From Rhodopseudomonas sp. (lineage in GTDB: Bacteria > Pseudomonadota > Alphaproteobacteria > Rhizobiales > Xanthobacteraceae), in the NCBI RefSeq assembly GCF_013377015.1, contig NZ_JACABA010000001.1:827554-891553 (forward strand): 64,000 bases of DNA, given 5' to 3'. The notes under the pieces are model-generated. The model was not told the DNA's origin and made no database searches. It saw only the letters and a list, made by a program, of their open reading frames with translations. Positions 8,045-17,135 of the stretch are shown in pieces. Position 1 is the stretch's first letter; every line of letters begins with the position of its first letter. The position numbers and the translations under genes are program-made.

Positions 8045-9145
8045 TTAATTGCCGGTCTGTTTTGGAACGAAAGCCGGTTCGATCACGCGAGCGATCTTGC
8101 TGTCCATCATCAAATGCGTCACCAGCGCGCCGACCCACATCGAGGCCAGTGCCAGCCAGGCCGTCACCGCGAAGATCGCCCCGCCGGTGACGCCGGCGCC
8201 GACCGCGCAACCGCCGGCCAGCATCCCGCCGGCGCCCATCAGGAACGCACCGGCCGCGTAGCGTCCCATGCTGGGGCCGTCGTGAAATCCCTGCAGCTCC
8301 CACTCGCCCGCGAGCAGTGCAGCAAGCAAGGCCCCGACGAACACCCCCGGCACCAGCCCGGTATCGAAGCCCAGTGGTACCGACGGCGAATTGATCAGTC
8401 CCATCAGCGTATCCGCCGATGGGCCGGTGAAGCTGACGCTCTTGATGGTGATCGGCGTGAAGGAATGCTGCGACAGCGTGTAGGTGAGCTGCCAGCCCAG
8501 CGCCACCGCCAAGCCGACGCCGACCGCGCTGAGGCCGTTGAGCAAACCGATCCGGGCGCGGCGCGCCAGCCAGATCGCCCAGCCGATGCCGACCAGCCCC
8601 AAGCTCGCGCCGAACCACGGGCCGGCATGCAGCACCGTCAGCAGATTGCGCGACGCGCCGCCCTGCACGGTCCACAATTCCGACAGCGCTTCGCGCGCCG
8701 GCGACAACACGCCGCGCAGCGAGGCCTGCGCCACGATGGTGAGGATCAGCCCGGTGACCAGCGCGCGCAGGTTGCCGGTTCCCGACAGCACCAGCAAACG
8801 GCTGGCGCAACCGCGCGCCATGATCATGCCGGCACCGAACATCAAGCCGCCGATGATGCTGCCGGACAGGCTGCCGCGCGCGGCCAGCTGCCGCGCCTCG
8901 CCGACGTCGAGCAGCCCGGCCGCGATCGCGAGCTGGGTCGCGGCCACCGCCGCCGAGAAGGTCAACAGCCAGATCGCGAGTTTGGCGCCGAACACGCCTT
9001 GCGAAAATTCGATCACCGCCGAGCGCAAGCAGAACTTGCTGCGCTGAGCGCAGACCCCGAACACAAGGCCGACCAGCAGACCGCAGGCGGTCAGCGCGGC
9101 GGTTTCGCCGAAGCGTTCGATGATCTGGTCGAGGTTCAAGGGCAT
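8045..9145 (-). CDS. YeeE/YedE family sulfur-compound transporter
   Basis: A 366-residue polytopic inner-membrane protein. It contains the family's repeated cysteine signatures GCASRLLVLSGTGN and GGCAVGAGVTGG, each next to glycine-rich helices, and FGVCAQRSKFCLRSA near the N-terminus. YeeE/YedE proteins import thiosulfate or related sulfur compounds; the conserved cysteines line the path in characterised members. I chose the ATG at 9145 because upstream in-frame ATGs add an unrelated stretch. It lies between soxD and the sulfide dehydrogenase genes on the same strand. The exact substrate is not shown by the sequence. Confidence 0.88.
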   Translation of the reverse strand: MPLNLDQIIERFGETAALTACGLLVGLVFGVCAQRSKFCLRSAVIEFSQGVFGAKLAIWLLTFSAAVAATQLAIAAGLLDVGEARQLAARGSLSGSIIGGLMFGAGMIMARGCASRLLVLSGTGNLRALVTGLILTIVAQASLRGVLSPAREALSELWTVQGGASRNLLTVLHAGPWFGASLGLVGIGWAIWLARRARIGLLNGLSAVGVGLAVALGWQLTYTLSQHSFTPITIKSVSFTGPSADTLMGLINSPSVPLGFDTGLVPGVFVGALLAALLAGEWELQGFHDGPSMGRYAAGAFLMGAGGMLAGGCAVGAGVTGGAIFAVTAWLALASMWVGALVTHLMMDSKIARVIEPAFVPKQTGN

Positions 9146-9374
9146 TCCTCTGTGCCACGAAATCATAGCGCAACTAATCACCGCGACACGGTCAGAGACA
9201 ATGTCTCACGAACTTCGATTCGACATTGATCTGGCGCAACGGACTACTAACGATCAGCAGAAAACGCGCGACTCTCAGCAGAGATCGCGCGGAGCGCCGC
9301 TTACTACCAGCCAGCCGCAGGCATACGCCCATGCAAACACGGCGCGCAGCGGTTGGTCATCAAACCATCTCCTC

Positions 9375-10094
9375 TCAATCCACTTTCGGGCCGGCCTTGT
9401 TATCCGGCGTGACATCCACCGCCATCGCCCGGCCGATGACTTTCGGCGCGGCGCGGCAATCCTTCATGCAGGGATTCGCTTTCCAGAACTGTTTTTCGGA
9501 TACCTCGCGATCGTCTTCATAGAAGCCGTTCGCATTCGGCATCTCGACCGCCGCCAGGTTTTTCTCGTTGAGCTCGAAATCCTGATCCTTGATAACGTCG
9601 CTCATGCTGAGAATGTAGGCCACCAGCGAATAGATTTCGTCGTTGGAGAGCGAGCGAGCGCTGCCGAACGGCATCGCGTGGCGGATGTAATCGTAGACCG
9701 TGGTCGCATTCGGCCAGTACGAACCGACCGTCTTGTCAGGGCGGTCGGCCTTCAGGGTACCGAGACCGCCGGAGAGAACCGGATAGCGGCCGACGCCTTC
9801 GCCGAACTCGCCGTGGCAGATCGTGCATTTCTCCTGGAAGATCGCATCGCCCAGTTTCGCGGTGCCCTTGCCGGGCGGCAGACCCTGGCCATCGGGGCGG
9901 ACATCGATGTCCCAGGCCTGGATTTCCTCTGGCAGCGCTGGTCGGCCAAGTCCGAGCTTGACCGGCGGCTTCGGCGCGGGTTGCTCCACCGACGCCTTCG
10001 CCTGTTTTTGCTGCGCGCCCGACACAACCGGCAGCAGCGCGATCATGACGACGCCGAGCGCGGCGGCGGTGGCGAGCTTAACCGATCTCGACAT
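9375..10094 (-). CDS. soxD: SoxD, cytochrome subunit of sulfane dehydrogenase
   Basis: A 239-residue exported cytochrome c that partners the molybdenum protein SoxC; Sox(CD) removes electrons from the sulfane sulfur bound to SoxY. It has a signal peptide (1-27) and one heme motif, CTICH (residues 90-94). HAMPFGSA supplies the distal Met. A later CMKDC is not a heme site. SoxD of Paracoccus has a second heme domain; that domain is absent here, so this is a short monoheme form. The start overlaps the end of soxC by 17 bases, indicating translational coupling. Confidence 0.9.
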   Translation of the reverse strand: MSRSVKLATAAALGVVMIALLPVVSGAQQKQAKASVEQPAPKPPVKLGLGRPALPEEIQAWDIDVRPDGQGLPPGKGTAKLGDAIFQEKCTICHGEFGEGVGRYPVLSGGLGTLKADRPDKTVGSYWPNATTVYDYIRHAMPFGSARSLSNDEIYSLVAYILSMSDVIKDQDFELNEKNLAAVEMPNANGFYEDDREVSEKQFWKANPCMKDCRAAPKVIGRAMAVDVTPDNKAGPKVD

Positions 10095-11355
10095 TTTCAG
10101 TCTCCCCGTTGCCGCGCACCAGCCAGGTCTGAATGCCGTTGTTGTGATAGACCGAGTTGACGCCGCGCACCTTGCGCAGCTCGTCCTTGCTGGGCTGCAC
10201 GTAGCCGGTCTCATCGATCGCGCGCGACTGGATCATCAGCTCCTCGCCATTCCAGTCGAAGTCGACGTAGAATCGCACCAGCGACTTGTCGAGCACCGGA
10301 CCGTCGATCCGCGCGGCCTGCCAGTTGCGGCCGCCGTCGAGTGTAACGTCGACGCGCTTGACCGTGCCGCGGCCCGACCAGGCAACGCCGGTCAGCACGT
10401 TGCGGCCCTTGAATTTCAGCGGCGCCTGCGGCGACGGATTAGTGATGACTGACTTCGCGTCCATCACGAAGGTATGTTTGCGGGCGCGGCCGTCCGGCAT
10501 CAGGTCGGTGTATTTCGAGGTTTCCTCGCGGGTCTGCCACGGCTGATCGCCGGCCTCGATCCGGCGCAGCCATTTCACCCAGAGATTGCCCTGCCAGCCC
10601 GGGATCACCGCGCGCAGCGGATAGCCGTTCTCGGGACGCAGCGCCTCGCCGTTCATCGCGAACGCGATCAGCACGTCGTCGAGCGCCTTGGCGATCGGCA
10701 GCGAGCGGTTCATGCCGGCGGAATCCGCGCCCTCCAGCATCAGCCATTTTACGTTCGGCTTCAGGCCGGCTTCGTCGAGCAGGAGCTTCAGCGGCACGCC
10801 GGTATACATCACGTTGTGGATCATGCCGTGGGTGAACTGGCAGCCATTGAGCTGGGCGCCACGCCACTCCATGCCGGAATTGGCGGCGCATTCGAGGAAG
10901 TAGACCTTGTTGACGCGCGGCATCCGCTTGATGTCGTCCATCGTGAAGACCAGCGGCTTCTCGACCAGGCCGTGGATCATCAGCCGGTGATCGGCCGGAT
11001 TGATCTCGGCGATGCCGCCATGATGACGCTCGAAGCAGACTCCCGAGGGCGTGATGATGCCGTCGAGCTCATGCAGCGGCGTGAAGTTCACCGAGGATTC
11101 CGGCGACGCGGTGAGCCAGGAGACGTCCCTGCGCACCACGTGTTTTTCGTATTTCGACGGCACACCGTAAGGCCGCTTGTCGACGCCGTCGCCGAGATAG
11201 CGATTCCAGTCCTGCACCTCGGTAATCAACGGATCGGGTTTCGGCGCTTCGCCAGCCTGTGCGATCGTCGGCAGCACCGCGCCGGCGCCGGCCAGACCCG
11301 CGACACTGAGAAAGCGGCGGCGGTTGAGAAGATCCGCTGTCGGCTCGTTGCTCAT
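10078..11355 (-). CDS. soxC: SoxC, molybdenum subunit of sulfane dehydrogenase
   Basis: A 425-residue sulfite-oxidase-fold protein. It has a Tat signal ([24 protein letters not shown]), as needed for export with its cofactor. The Mo-coordinating Cys is in [12 protein letters not shown] near residue 156, and a C-terminal Mo-co dimerisation domain follows from about 300. With SoxD it oxidises SoxY-bound sulfane sulfur to the sulfone, allowing full oxidation of thiosulfate to sulfate without sulfur globules. It lies 78 bases after soxB in a leftward soxYZBCD transcript. Confidence 0.95.
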   Translation of the reverse strand: MSNEPTADLLNRRRFLSVAGLAGAGAVLPTIAQAGEAPKPDPLITEVQDWNRYLGDGVDKRPYGVPSKYEKHVVRRDVSWLTASPESSVNFTPLHELDGIITPSGVCFERHHGGIAEINPADHRLMIHGLVEKPLVFTMDDIKRMPRVNKVYFLECAANSGMEWRGAQLNGCQFTHGMIHNVMYTGVPLKLLLDEAGLKPNVKWLMLEGADSAGMNRSLPIAKALDDVLIAFAMNGEALRPENGYPLRAVIPGWQGNLWVKWLRRIEAGDQPWQTREETSKYTDLMPDGRARKHTFVMDAKSVITNPSPQAPLKFKGRNVLTGVAWSGRGTVKRVDVTLDGGRNWQAARIDGPVLDKSLVRFYVDFDWNGEELMIQSRAIDETGYVQPSKDELRKVRGVNSVYHNNGIQTWLVRGNGETENVEIG

Positions 11356-11433
11356 GCGGTATGCCTCTTCGCTATTATCCCGATACGTGAATATGTTGAG
11401 CGCGACTCTGATCTGATTCCGAATGATCTCATC

Positions 11434-13131
11434 TCAGGCGCCGGTGACCTTGACCGCGGTGTTCGGCTCGATCTTCACGGCGCCGACACGCGACACATGC
11501 GCCGCCAACACGTCCCAGATCGGCGGCCCCTGAGTATTCTCGCTAATGCTGGCCCAGCCGGAGACCGTGTAGTTCTTCGACGCTTCGATCGGCTTGCCCG
11601 TCTTCAGATGCGTCAGATTGGAAATTCGCGAGCCCATCACTTGGCCGACGTCGATCGAATAGCCCATGCCGCCGATCCGAACCATGTCGCCGCCGCCCTG
11701 GAAATACGGGTCGGGATGGAAAATGTTGTCGGCGATGTCTTCCAAGACTTCCTTGAGCTGCGCCCCGGTCATCTGGTTGCGGTAGCAGTTCGGATAGGTG
11801 ATCGCGGTGGCGTTGGTGACGTGCTCCCAGGTGATGTTCTCTTCCGGCAATAGCGTGCCGCCCCAGCGGAAGCCCGGTGACAGCGCGATCTCGGCGTCGC
11901 GTTCCGCCAGCATGGCGTTGCAGATCAGGTCGTCGAAGGTGCCGTTGAAATTGCCGCGGCGATACAGCAGCGAATCGGTCTTGCCGACAACGCGCGAAAG
12001 CTCCTTGGCGAACGGCGCCCGGACCTGCTCGACCAGCTTGCTCATCGCCGGGTCCGGCGCGATCGCATCGGCGAACACCGGCATCAGCTTGAATCGAATA
12101 TCCGCGACCTTGTTGTCCTTCACCGCGATGTCGAGCCGCGAGACGAACTTGCCGTGCGAGCCAGAGGCCACCAGCACGGTGTTGCCGACCTTGACCAGAC
12201 CCGGCATCGCGTCATGGGTGTGGCCGGTGAGGATGACGTCGAGGCCCTTGACCCGGCCGGCGAGCTTGCGGTCGACGTCGAAGCCGTTATGCGACAGCAG
12301 CACCACGATCGAGGCGCCGTCGGCGCGGGCCTCGTCGACCTGCTTCTGCATGTCCTCCTCGCGAATGCCGAATTCCCATTTCGGAAACATCCAGCGCGGA
12401 TTGGCGACCGCGGTGCGCGGCAGAGCCTGGCCGATCACCGCGATCTTGGCGCCGCCGCGCTCGAACATCTTGCGGGCCTCGAACACCGGCTCCTGCCATT
12501 CATTGTCGCGGATATTCTGCGCCAGGAATGCGAACGGCGCGGTGTCGGCGACCTGCTTGACCCGCTCGGCGCCGTAGGTGAACTCCCAATGCCCGGTCAT
12601 GGCGTCGACCTTCAGGGCCGACATCACGTCGATCATGTCCTGGCCCTTGGTCTGCAGCGAGGTCCAGCTGCCCTGCCAGGCGTCGCCGCCGTCGAGCAGC
12701 AGCACCTTGTCGGCGCCGCGCTCGGCGCGCACCGCGCCGATCAGCGTGGCGATCCGATCCATGCCGCCCATCCGGCCGTAATTGCGCGCGAGCTGGACGA
12801 AATCGTCCGCGGTCAGCGCGAAAGCGTCGGCCGAGTTGGTGGCGATCTTGAAGTAGTTGCGGAATTCAGCGTCGGTCAGATGCGGCGGCTGGCCCTTGGC
12901 CTCGCCGACCCCGAGATTGACCGAGGGTTCGCGGAAATGCAGCGGCATCAACTGGGCGTGGATGTCGGTGACGTGCAGCAGCGTGACGGTGCCGAGCGGA
13001 TCGAATTTGGTGATGTCGGCCTGGGTCAGTCGCTGCTGCGCGGCGACACGGCCGAGCGAACCCAGTCCACTTCCGATCGTCAGCGCCGACGCAGCCGCAG
13101 TCGCCTGCAGGAATTCCCGCCTCGATATCAT
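11434..13131 (-). CDS. soxB: SoxB, SoxY-sulfate thiohydrolase
   Basis: A 565-residue dimanganese hydrolase of the 5'-nucleotidase superfamily that releases sulfate from SoxY-cysteine-S-sulfonate in the periplasm. A Tat-like leader (SRREFLQATAAASALTIGSG) is followed by metal motifs: HVTDIHAQL (residues 53-61), GGDAWQGS, GHWEFTYG, LLSHNGFDVD and TGHTHDAM. The GHWEFTYG form in place of GNHEF is typical of SoxB. The ATG at 13131 was chosen because the same frame runs on to 14052 only through the out-of-frame soxZ and soxY region. Confidence 0.96.
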   Translation of the reverse strand: MISRREFLQATAAASALTIGSGLGSLGRVAAQQRLTQADITKFDPLGTVTLLHVTDIHAQLMPLHFREPSVNLGVGEAKGQPPHLTDAEFRNYFKIATNSADAFALTADDFVQLARNYGRMGGMDRIATLIGAVRAERGADKVLLLDGGDAWQGSWTSLQTKGQDMIDVMSALKVDAMTGHWEFTYGAERVKQVADTAPFAFLAQNIRDNEWQEPVFEARKMFERGGAKIAVIGQALPRTAVANPRWMFPKWEFGIREEDMQKQVDEARADGASIVVLLSHNGFDVDRKLAGRVKGLDVILTGHTHDAMPGLVKVGNTVLVASGSHGKFVSRLDIAVKDNKVADIRFKLMPVFADAIAPDPAMSKLVEQVRAPFAKELSRVVGKTDSLLYRRGNFNGTFDDLICNAMLAERDAEIALSPGFRWGGTLLPEENITWEHVTNATAITYPNCYRNQMTGAQLKEVLEDIADNIFHPDPYFQGGGDMVRIGGMGYSIDVGQVMGSRISNLTHLKTGKPIEASKNYTVSGWASISENTQGPPIWDVLAAHVSRVGAVKIEPNTAVKVTGA

Positions 13132-13220
13132 CGTTTCATCCTTGATATTTATCGTTATCCGGCCGGCGCTGCGCAAGCCTGATCGGCTTCCGCAGGCGCG
13201 GCCGTCAGTGCCGCGGCGCT

Positions 13221-13550
13221 TTACGCCACCGTCAGCTTGTTCTTTGCCGTGTAGTTCGATCCGTCGTCGTCCTTCCAGGTGAAGGTGAACTCGCCGGTCT
13301 CGGCGGCCTTGTAGAAGAACGACTGGTAGGGATTGGCCGAGATCGCCGGATTCCATTCGGCTTCGAACACCATCTTGCCGTTGAATTCGGCGACGAAGGT
13401 GTTGATGATCTTGCGCGGCACGATCTTGCCGGCGGCGTCCTTGCGCTGACCGGATTCCATTTCGTGCGAAATCAGCGTCTTGATCTCGATCAGTTCGCCC
13501 GGCTTGGCCTGGGCGGGAACGCGAACGCGGGGGGTGGGAGCTGTCGCCAT
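13221..13550 (-). CDS. soxZ: SoxZ, sulfur-carrier complex subunit
   Basis: A 109-residue beta-sandwich protein that forms the SoxYZ heterodimer. It matches the family over its whole length: PRVRVPAQAKPGELIEIKTLISH at the start, and the central NPYQSFFYKAAETGEFTFTWKDD segment. It has no signal peptide, as expected, because SoxZ is carried out by its partner's Tat signal. It lies 42 bases behind soxY and 89 ahead of soxB. Confidence 0.95.
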   Translation of the reverse strand: MATAPTPRVRVPAQAKPGELIEIKTLISHEMESGQRKDAAGKIVPRKIINTFVAEFNGKMVFEAEWNPAISANPYQSFFYKAAETGEFTFTWKDDDGSNYTAKNKLTVA

Positions 13551-13592
13551 CTGAAAAATTCCTCGCCTGAATTGTTGTTACCGATGGACGGA

Positions 13593-14057
13593 CTAGCCGC
13601 CGCAGCCGCCGATCGTGACCTTCACGTTCGACTTCGTCATGTAGAGGCTGCCGTTCGACATTTCGGCGATGCAGATGATGTTCTGGGTCTGCGCCAGCCG
13701 CATCCGGGTCGACGCCGCGGCCTTGCCGCAGGCCGGCGTGAACTTGTAGCTGACGATGCCCGGCAACGGATTGCCGTCGGCGAAGACGTGAACCGCCTTG
13801 ACGTAGTCGGTCTCGGTCATCGGGCTTTCGACCTCGACATTGACCGGCACCACGAGGCCGTTCTCGGCGATCTCGGGCACGTCGAGCTTGACCTTGCCGC
13901 TGTCGAACTTCTTGTCGCCGTAGAGCTTCTTGATCTCGGCGGCGACGGTCGCTTCGTCCGCGAACGACATCCGCGGCGCCAGCAGTGCCGCCAGGCCGGC
14001 AATTCCGGCAAGGGTCAGCGTTTCGCGGCGGGTGGTCGCAACCGTAGTCCAACTCAT
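13593..14057 (-). CDS. soxY: SoxY, covalent sulfur-carrier protein
   Basis: A 154-residue carrier that holds sulfur intermediates on the thiol of its C-terminal swinging arm, visible here as the final GGCGG. A Tat signal with TRRETLTLAGIAGLAALLAP occupies the first 32 residues. The ATG at 14057 follows a strong AGGAGG site; the frame extends upstream to 14294 without similarity. It is the first gene of the leftward soxYZBCD run and is divergent from soxA, so the intergenic region at 14058-14241 should hold both promoters. Confidence 0.96.
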   Translation of the reverse strand: MSWTTVATTRRETLTLAGIAGLAALLAPRMSFADEATVAAEIKKLYGDKKFDSGKVKLDVPEIAENGLVVPVNVEVESPMTETDYVKAVHVFADGNPLPGIVSYKFTPACGKAAASTRMRLAQTQNIICIAEMSNGSLYMTKSNVKVTIGGCGG

Positions 14058-14141
14058 TGGGTATCCTCCTAGTCGGGAGTCTTTGGCGTCCCTTGCGATA
14101 GTATCGCTTGACGATTCCAAGCTGAACCTATCATGATCTGC

Positions 14142-14160
14142 AAACATCATTATATTGTTT
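14142..14160. promoter_or_regulatory. AT-rich inverted repeat, candidate SoxR operator
   Basis: AAACATCATTATATTGTTT lies in the soxY-soxA divergent region. Its halves match at 7 of 9 positions around a central T. ArsR-family sulfur sensors such as SoxR bind AT-rich inverted repeats in sox intergenic regions. The assignment rests on position and symmetry only. Confidence 0.35.
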
Positions 14161-14241
14161 TTCTTGAATGTAAAGATATCCGACAATGGTCGGGGGCCGC
14201 ATGGACCGCACAAGACGGTCGTCAGAACGGGAGGAGAGAGA

Positions 14242-15063
14242 ATGAGATTCGCCGCGATCGGCTCGGCATTAGTGGCTGTTGCGCTCTGCGCCATGCCGTT
14301 GAAAAGTCAGGCCCAAGACGCCAGCGAAAAGGAAATCGAGCGCTATCGCGCGATGATTTCCGACCCGATGTCGAACCCGGGATTCCTCGCGGTCGACCGC
14401 GGCGAGATTCTGTGGAGCGAGAAGCGCGGCACCAAGAATGTCTCGCTCGAGGGCTGCGATCTCGGGCTCGGCGCCGGCAAGCTGGAAGGCGCCTTCGCCA
14501 AGCTGCCGCGCTACTTCAAGGACGCCGACAAGGTGATGGATCTCGAGCAGCGGCTGCTGTGGTGCATGCAGACCGTCCAGGGCCTCGACACCAAGGACGT
14601 CGTCGCGCGCCGTTTCTCCGGACCCGGCAAGGCCTCCGACATGGAGGATCTGGTCGCCTACATCGCCAACAAATCCAGCGGCATGAAGATCGACGTCCAG
14701 CTCAGCCATCCGAAAGAGCTGGAAATGGCCGCGGTCGGCGAGGAACTGTTCCACCGCCGCGGCGGCGTGATGGATTTCGCCTGCTCGACCTGTCACGGCT
14801 CGGAAGGCAAGCGGATCAGACTGCAGGCGCTGCCGGATCTTTCGAAGCCCGGCAAGGAGCCGCAGGACACCATGGCCTCATGGCCGACCTATCGCGTCTC
14901 GCAGGGCGCGCTGCGCACGATGCAGCACCGGTTGTGGGATTGCTATCGGCAGCAACGCTGGCCGGTCCCCGACTATGGCTCCGACGGCATCACGGCGCTG
15001 ACCGTGTATCTCAACAAGATGGCGCAGGGCGGTGAGATCGCCGTGCCGTCGATCAAACGCTGA
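14242..15063 (+). CDS. soxA: SoxA, heme subunit of the thiosulfate-binding SoxXA complex
   Basis: A 273-residue periplasmic cytochrome. SoxXA oxidatively couples thiosulfate to the SoxY cysteine. A Sec signal peptide (1-24) precedes a first cytochrome domain that has lost its heme site and keeps Cys72 and Cys108, likely a disulfide. The second domain holds CSTCH (181-185) and Cys234 in [11 protein letters not shown], the cysteine that ligates the active-site heme and is found as a persulfide in the family. It is therefore a monoheme SoxA. GAGGAGAG precedes the ATG at 14242; the frame opens earlier without similarity. soxX follows after 11 bases. Confidence 0.95.
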   Translation: MRFAAIGSALVAVALCAMPLKSQAQDASEKEIERYRAMISDPMSNPGFLAVDRGEILWSEKRGTKNVSLEGCDLGLGAGKLEGAFAKLPRYFKDADKVMDLEQRLLWCMQTVQGLDTKDVVARRFSGPGKASDMEDLVAYIANKSSGMKIDVQLSHPKELEMAAVGEELFHRRGGVMDFACSTCHGSEGKRIRLQALPDLSKPGKEPQDTMASWPTYRVSQGALRTMQHRLWDCYRQQRWPVPDYGSDGITALTVYLNKMAQGGEIAVPSIKR

Positions 15064-15074
15064 GGGGCACAGCC

Positions 15075-15779
15075 ATGACCATGACATCGAAGTTTTCCGT
15101 GCTCGTCCTCGGCGGTGCGCTGCTGTGCGGCTCGCTGGTCGCGACCCTGGCCGCCGACAAGGCCGTCGAACCAAAGAAAGCCGCCGAGACGAAACCCACC
15201 GTCGAAACGAAGAAGGCCGAAACACCGCCGCCGCAGAAGGTCGCGACGGCCGTGGTCGACGCCTATCTGAAGTCGACCTTCGGCAGGGCGCCGCCGGAAT
15301 GGCAGGCGCGGATCGAGCCGGATGAAAGCATGAAGGTCTGCAACGCCACCCGCAACCAGCCCTCGCACGCCGAGGCCGACAAGATCATGGCCAGCGAATT
15401 GAAGCGGGTCGAGTTCCCCGCCGACGGCAAATTCCTGGGCGACTGGAAGGAAGGCGCCAAGATCGCCAACAACGGCCGCGGCGGACAGTTTTCCGACGAC
15501 GACAAGACCGTCAATGGCGGCAATTGCTACGCCTGCCACCAGATGGAAAAGGCCGAAGTCAGTTTCGGCACGCTGGGGCCGAGCCTGACCAACTACGGCC
15601 GCGATCGCAAATACGACGCCGCCGAGATCAAGCAGGCCTACACCAAGATCTATAATTCGCAGGCGGTGATCGCGTGCTCCAACATGCCACGATTCGGCAC
15701 CAACAAATTCCTCAGCGAACAGCAGATCAAGGACGTGATGGCGTTCTTGTTCGATCCGGAATCGCCTGTGAACAAGTAG
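15075..15779 (+). CDS. soxX: SoxX, small cytochrome subunit of SoxXA
   Basis: A 234-residue exported cytochrome c. The signal peptide (about 1-27) is followed by a Lys/Glu/Pro/Thr-rich linker (about 28-56). The cytochrome domain has heme motif CYACH (151-155) and distal Met204 in CSNMPRFG. SoxX takes electrons from SoxA and passes them to small cytochromes. It is longer than many SoxX proteins because of the linker and the AYLKSTFGRAPPEW region, which resembles the N-terminal extension of some alphaproteobacterial SoxX. Confidence 0.93.
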   Translation: MTMTSKFSVLVLGGALLCGSLVATLAADKAVEPKKAAETKPTVETKKAETPPPQKVATAVVDAYLKSTFGRAPPEWQARIEPDESMKVCNATRNQPSHAEADKIMASELKRVEFPADGKFLGDWKEGAKIANNGRGGQFSDDDKTVNGGNCYACHQMEKAEVSFGTLGPSLTNYGRDRKYDAAEIKQAYTKIYNSQAVIACSNMPRFGTNKFLSEQQIKDVMAFLFDPESPVNK

Positions 15780-15788
15780 CGACGGTCC

Positions 15789-15868
15789 GTCATTGCGAGC
15801 GAAGCGAAGCAATCCAGGGACAGCAAGCACGGACTGGATTGTTTCGTCGCTTCGCTCCTCGCAATGAC
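15789..15868. repeat. Dispersed palindromic repeat, family B copy 1
   Basis: An 80-bp element bounded by GTCATTGCGAGCGAAGCGA and its inverse ending GCAATGAC, with an inner AATCCAG/CTGGATT pair. It sits between soxX and the GlcG-like gene on the same strand and could reduce read-through. A second copy is at 19967-20049. Confidence 0.85.
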
Positions 15869-15901
15869 AGTGCCCTTGCATCCCAAGATTGGAGTGATGT
15901 C

Positions 15902-16399
15902 ATGATCCAAAGAATTACGCTGGCGCTCATCATGATCGCCACCCTCGCTTCGCCGCTGCGCGCCGAAGACACGCTGGTCGCGACCAAATCGCTGACCCCC
16001 GAGCTGGCGCTGGACTGCGCGAAGGCGGCGCTCGCCGAGTGCCGCAAACGCGGATTCCAGGTCGCAGTCTCGGTGGTCGACCGCGCCGGGCTGACGCAAG
16101 TCGTGCTGCGCGATCGCTTCGCCGGCCCGCACACCGTTCCGACCGCGACCGGCAAGGCCTGGACCGCGGTGTCGTTCAAGAGCTCGACCACCGATTTGCA
16201 GGGCATGACTCAGCCCGGCATGCCGCAGGCAGGGCTGCGTCAGCTGCCGGGCGCCGTGATCCTCGGCGGCGGGCTGATCGTTGAAGCCGGCGGCTCGCTG
16301 GTCGCCGGCATCGGCGTCTCCGGCGCACCCGGCGGCGACGCCGATGAAGCCTGCGCCAAGGCCGGAATCGACGCGATCAGGGACAAACTGGATTTCTGA
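15902..16399 (+). CDS. Exported GlcG/HbpS-like protein
   Basis: A 165-residue protein with a signal peptide (1-21, ending at SPLRA) and the GlcG/HbpS fold pattern: LTPELALDCAKAALAECRKRG, VSVVDRAG, and GAPGGDADEACAKAGIDAI near the end. Members of this family bind heme or small ligands. Homologues lie in several sox clusters, but their role is not established. The ATG at 15902 directly precedes the signal peptide; the frame opens upstream through repeat B without similarity. Confidence 0.82.
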   Translation: MIQRITLALIMIATLASPLRAEDTLVATKSLTPELALDCAKAALAECRKRGFQVAVSVVDRAGLTQVVLRDRFAGPHTVPTATGKAWTAVSFKSSTTDLQGMTQPGMPQAGLRQLPGAVILGGGLIVEAGGSLVAGIGVSGAPGGDADEACAKAGIDAIRDKLDF

Positions 16400-16438
16400 A
16401 ACGGTTAGTTGATCCGACCGGCTCACCGCACCACACCG

Positions 16439-16484
16439 GTCAATCCGGGGTGTGCGAGCGCAGCTCGCGCGCCCCCGGAATCAC
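16439..16484. repeat. Short palindromic repeat related to family A
   Basis: A 46-bp inverted repeat, GTCAATCCGGGG to CCCCCGGAATCAC, with inner GCGAGC/GCTCGC, between the convergent GlcG-like and soxW genes. It looks like a shortened relative of the repeats at 3074 and 56258 and may terminate both genes. Confidence 0.6.
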
Positions 16485-16528
16485 GTGTTGAGAATCAGCA
16501 CCGATAACCGACGCTTAACTTACGCGCC

Positions 16529-17110
16529 TCACGCCTGCTTCTTCAGCCACTCCGTGAACGGCGCGGTCTCGTAGCCCTTTTCCTTGACGTAACGAAACAT
16601 CGCGAGGAACTCCGGCGGCTCCAGCAGGCCCGGCATCCGTGCCACCTCGCGCTCCTGCGGTTGTCGCGCGGCGAGGCCTTCGGTGCTTTCGGGAAAGAAC
16701 TGAATGGTCGGCGTGAAACGGATGCCGTAGGCCTGCGCGAACGCCTTCTCGCTGAATTTCTTGCCGTCGAAATCGGTGACCTCGCGGGCGCCGATATGAT
16801 TGAGGTGCAGCACCTCGAAGTTATCGCGGATGTAAACTTCGATGGTCGGGTCCATCATGTGGACCTCGTGCATCCGCTTGCAGAACGGACAGCCCTTCAG
16901 GCCCCACATGATGGCGAAGCGCTTGCGCTTGTCGGTGGCGCCGGCGAGATCCTCGGGCAGATCGAGGAAACTCTGCAAGTACCAGTCGAGCTGATACAGC
17001 CCGTCGTCGCCGAGCACCGGCCTGGCGAGGCTCGGCGCGGCGCGAAGCCCCAATCCGGCGGCGGCAATGGTGGCGATCGCATGCCGCCGGGTCAATGGAC
17101 GCGAGATCAT
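16529..17110 (-). CDS. soxW: SoxW, periplasmic thioredoxin-like protein
   Basis: A 193-residue exported thioredoxin-fold protein. A Tat-like leader (TRRHAIATIAAAGLGLRAA) precedes the redox site GCPFCKRMHE, and the thioredoxin cis-proline segment is RFTPTIQFF. SoxW is kept reduced by the membrane protein SoxV and helps maintain Sox components. The ATG at 17110 follows GGAGG; soxV ends 25 bases upstream, so soxV and soxW are co-transcribed. Confidence 0.88.
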   Translation of the reverse strand: MISRPLTRRHAIATIAAAGLGLRAAPSLARPVLGDDGLYQLDWYLQSFLDLPEDLAGATDKRKRFAIMWGLKGCPFCKRMHEVHMMDPTIEVYIRDNFEVLHLNHIGAREVTDFDGKKFSEKAFAQAYGIRFTPTIQFFPESTEGLAARQPQEREVARMPGLLEPPEFLAMFRYVKEKGYETAPFTEWLKKQA

Positions 17111-17135
17111 CAGGAGCCTCCGTTGCAATCGCGCT

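Noticed and set aside
9146-9374. Gap between the YeeE gene and soxD checked for an RNA gene or a lost SoxD heme domain
   Set aside because: No CxxCH in any frame, no tRNA-like structure and no clear hairpin; probably the YeeE promoter region.
11434-14052. 872-residue minus-strand frame covering soxB and running on upstream
   Set aside because: Only 11434-13131 is SoxB. The upstream part is out of frame with soxZ and soxY, each of which has its own start and ribosome-binding site.
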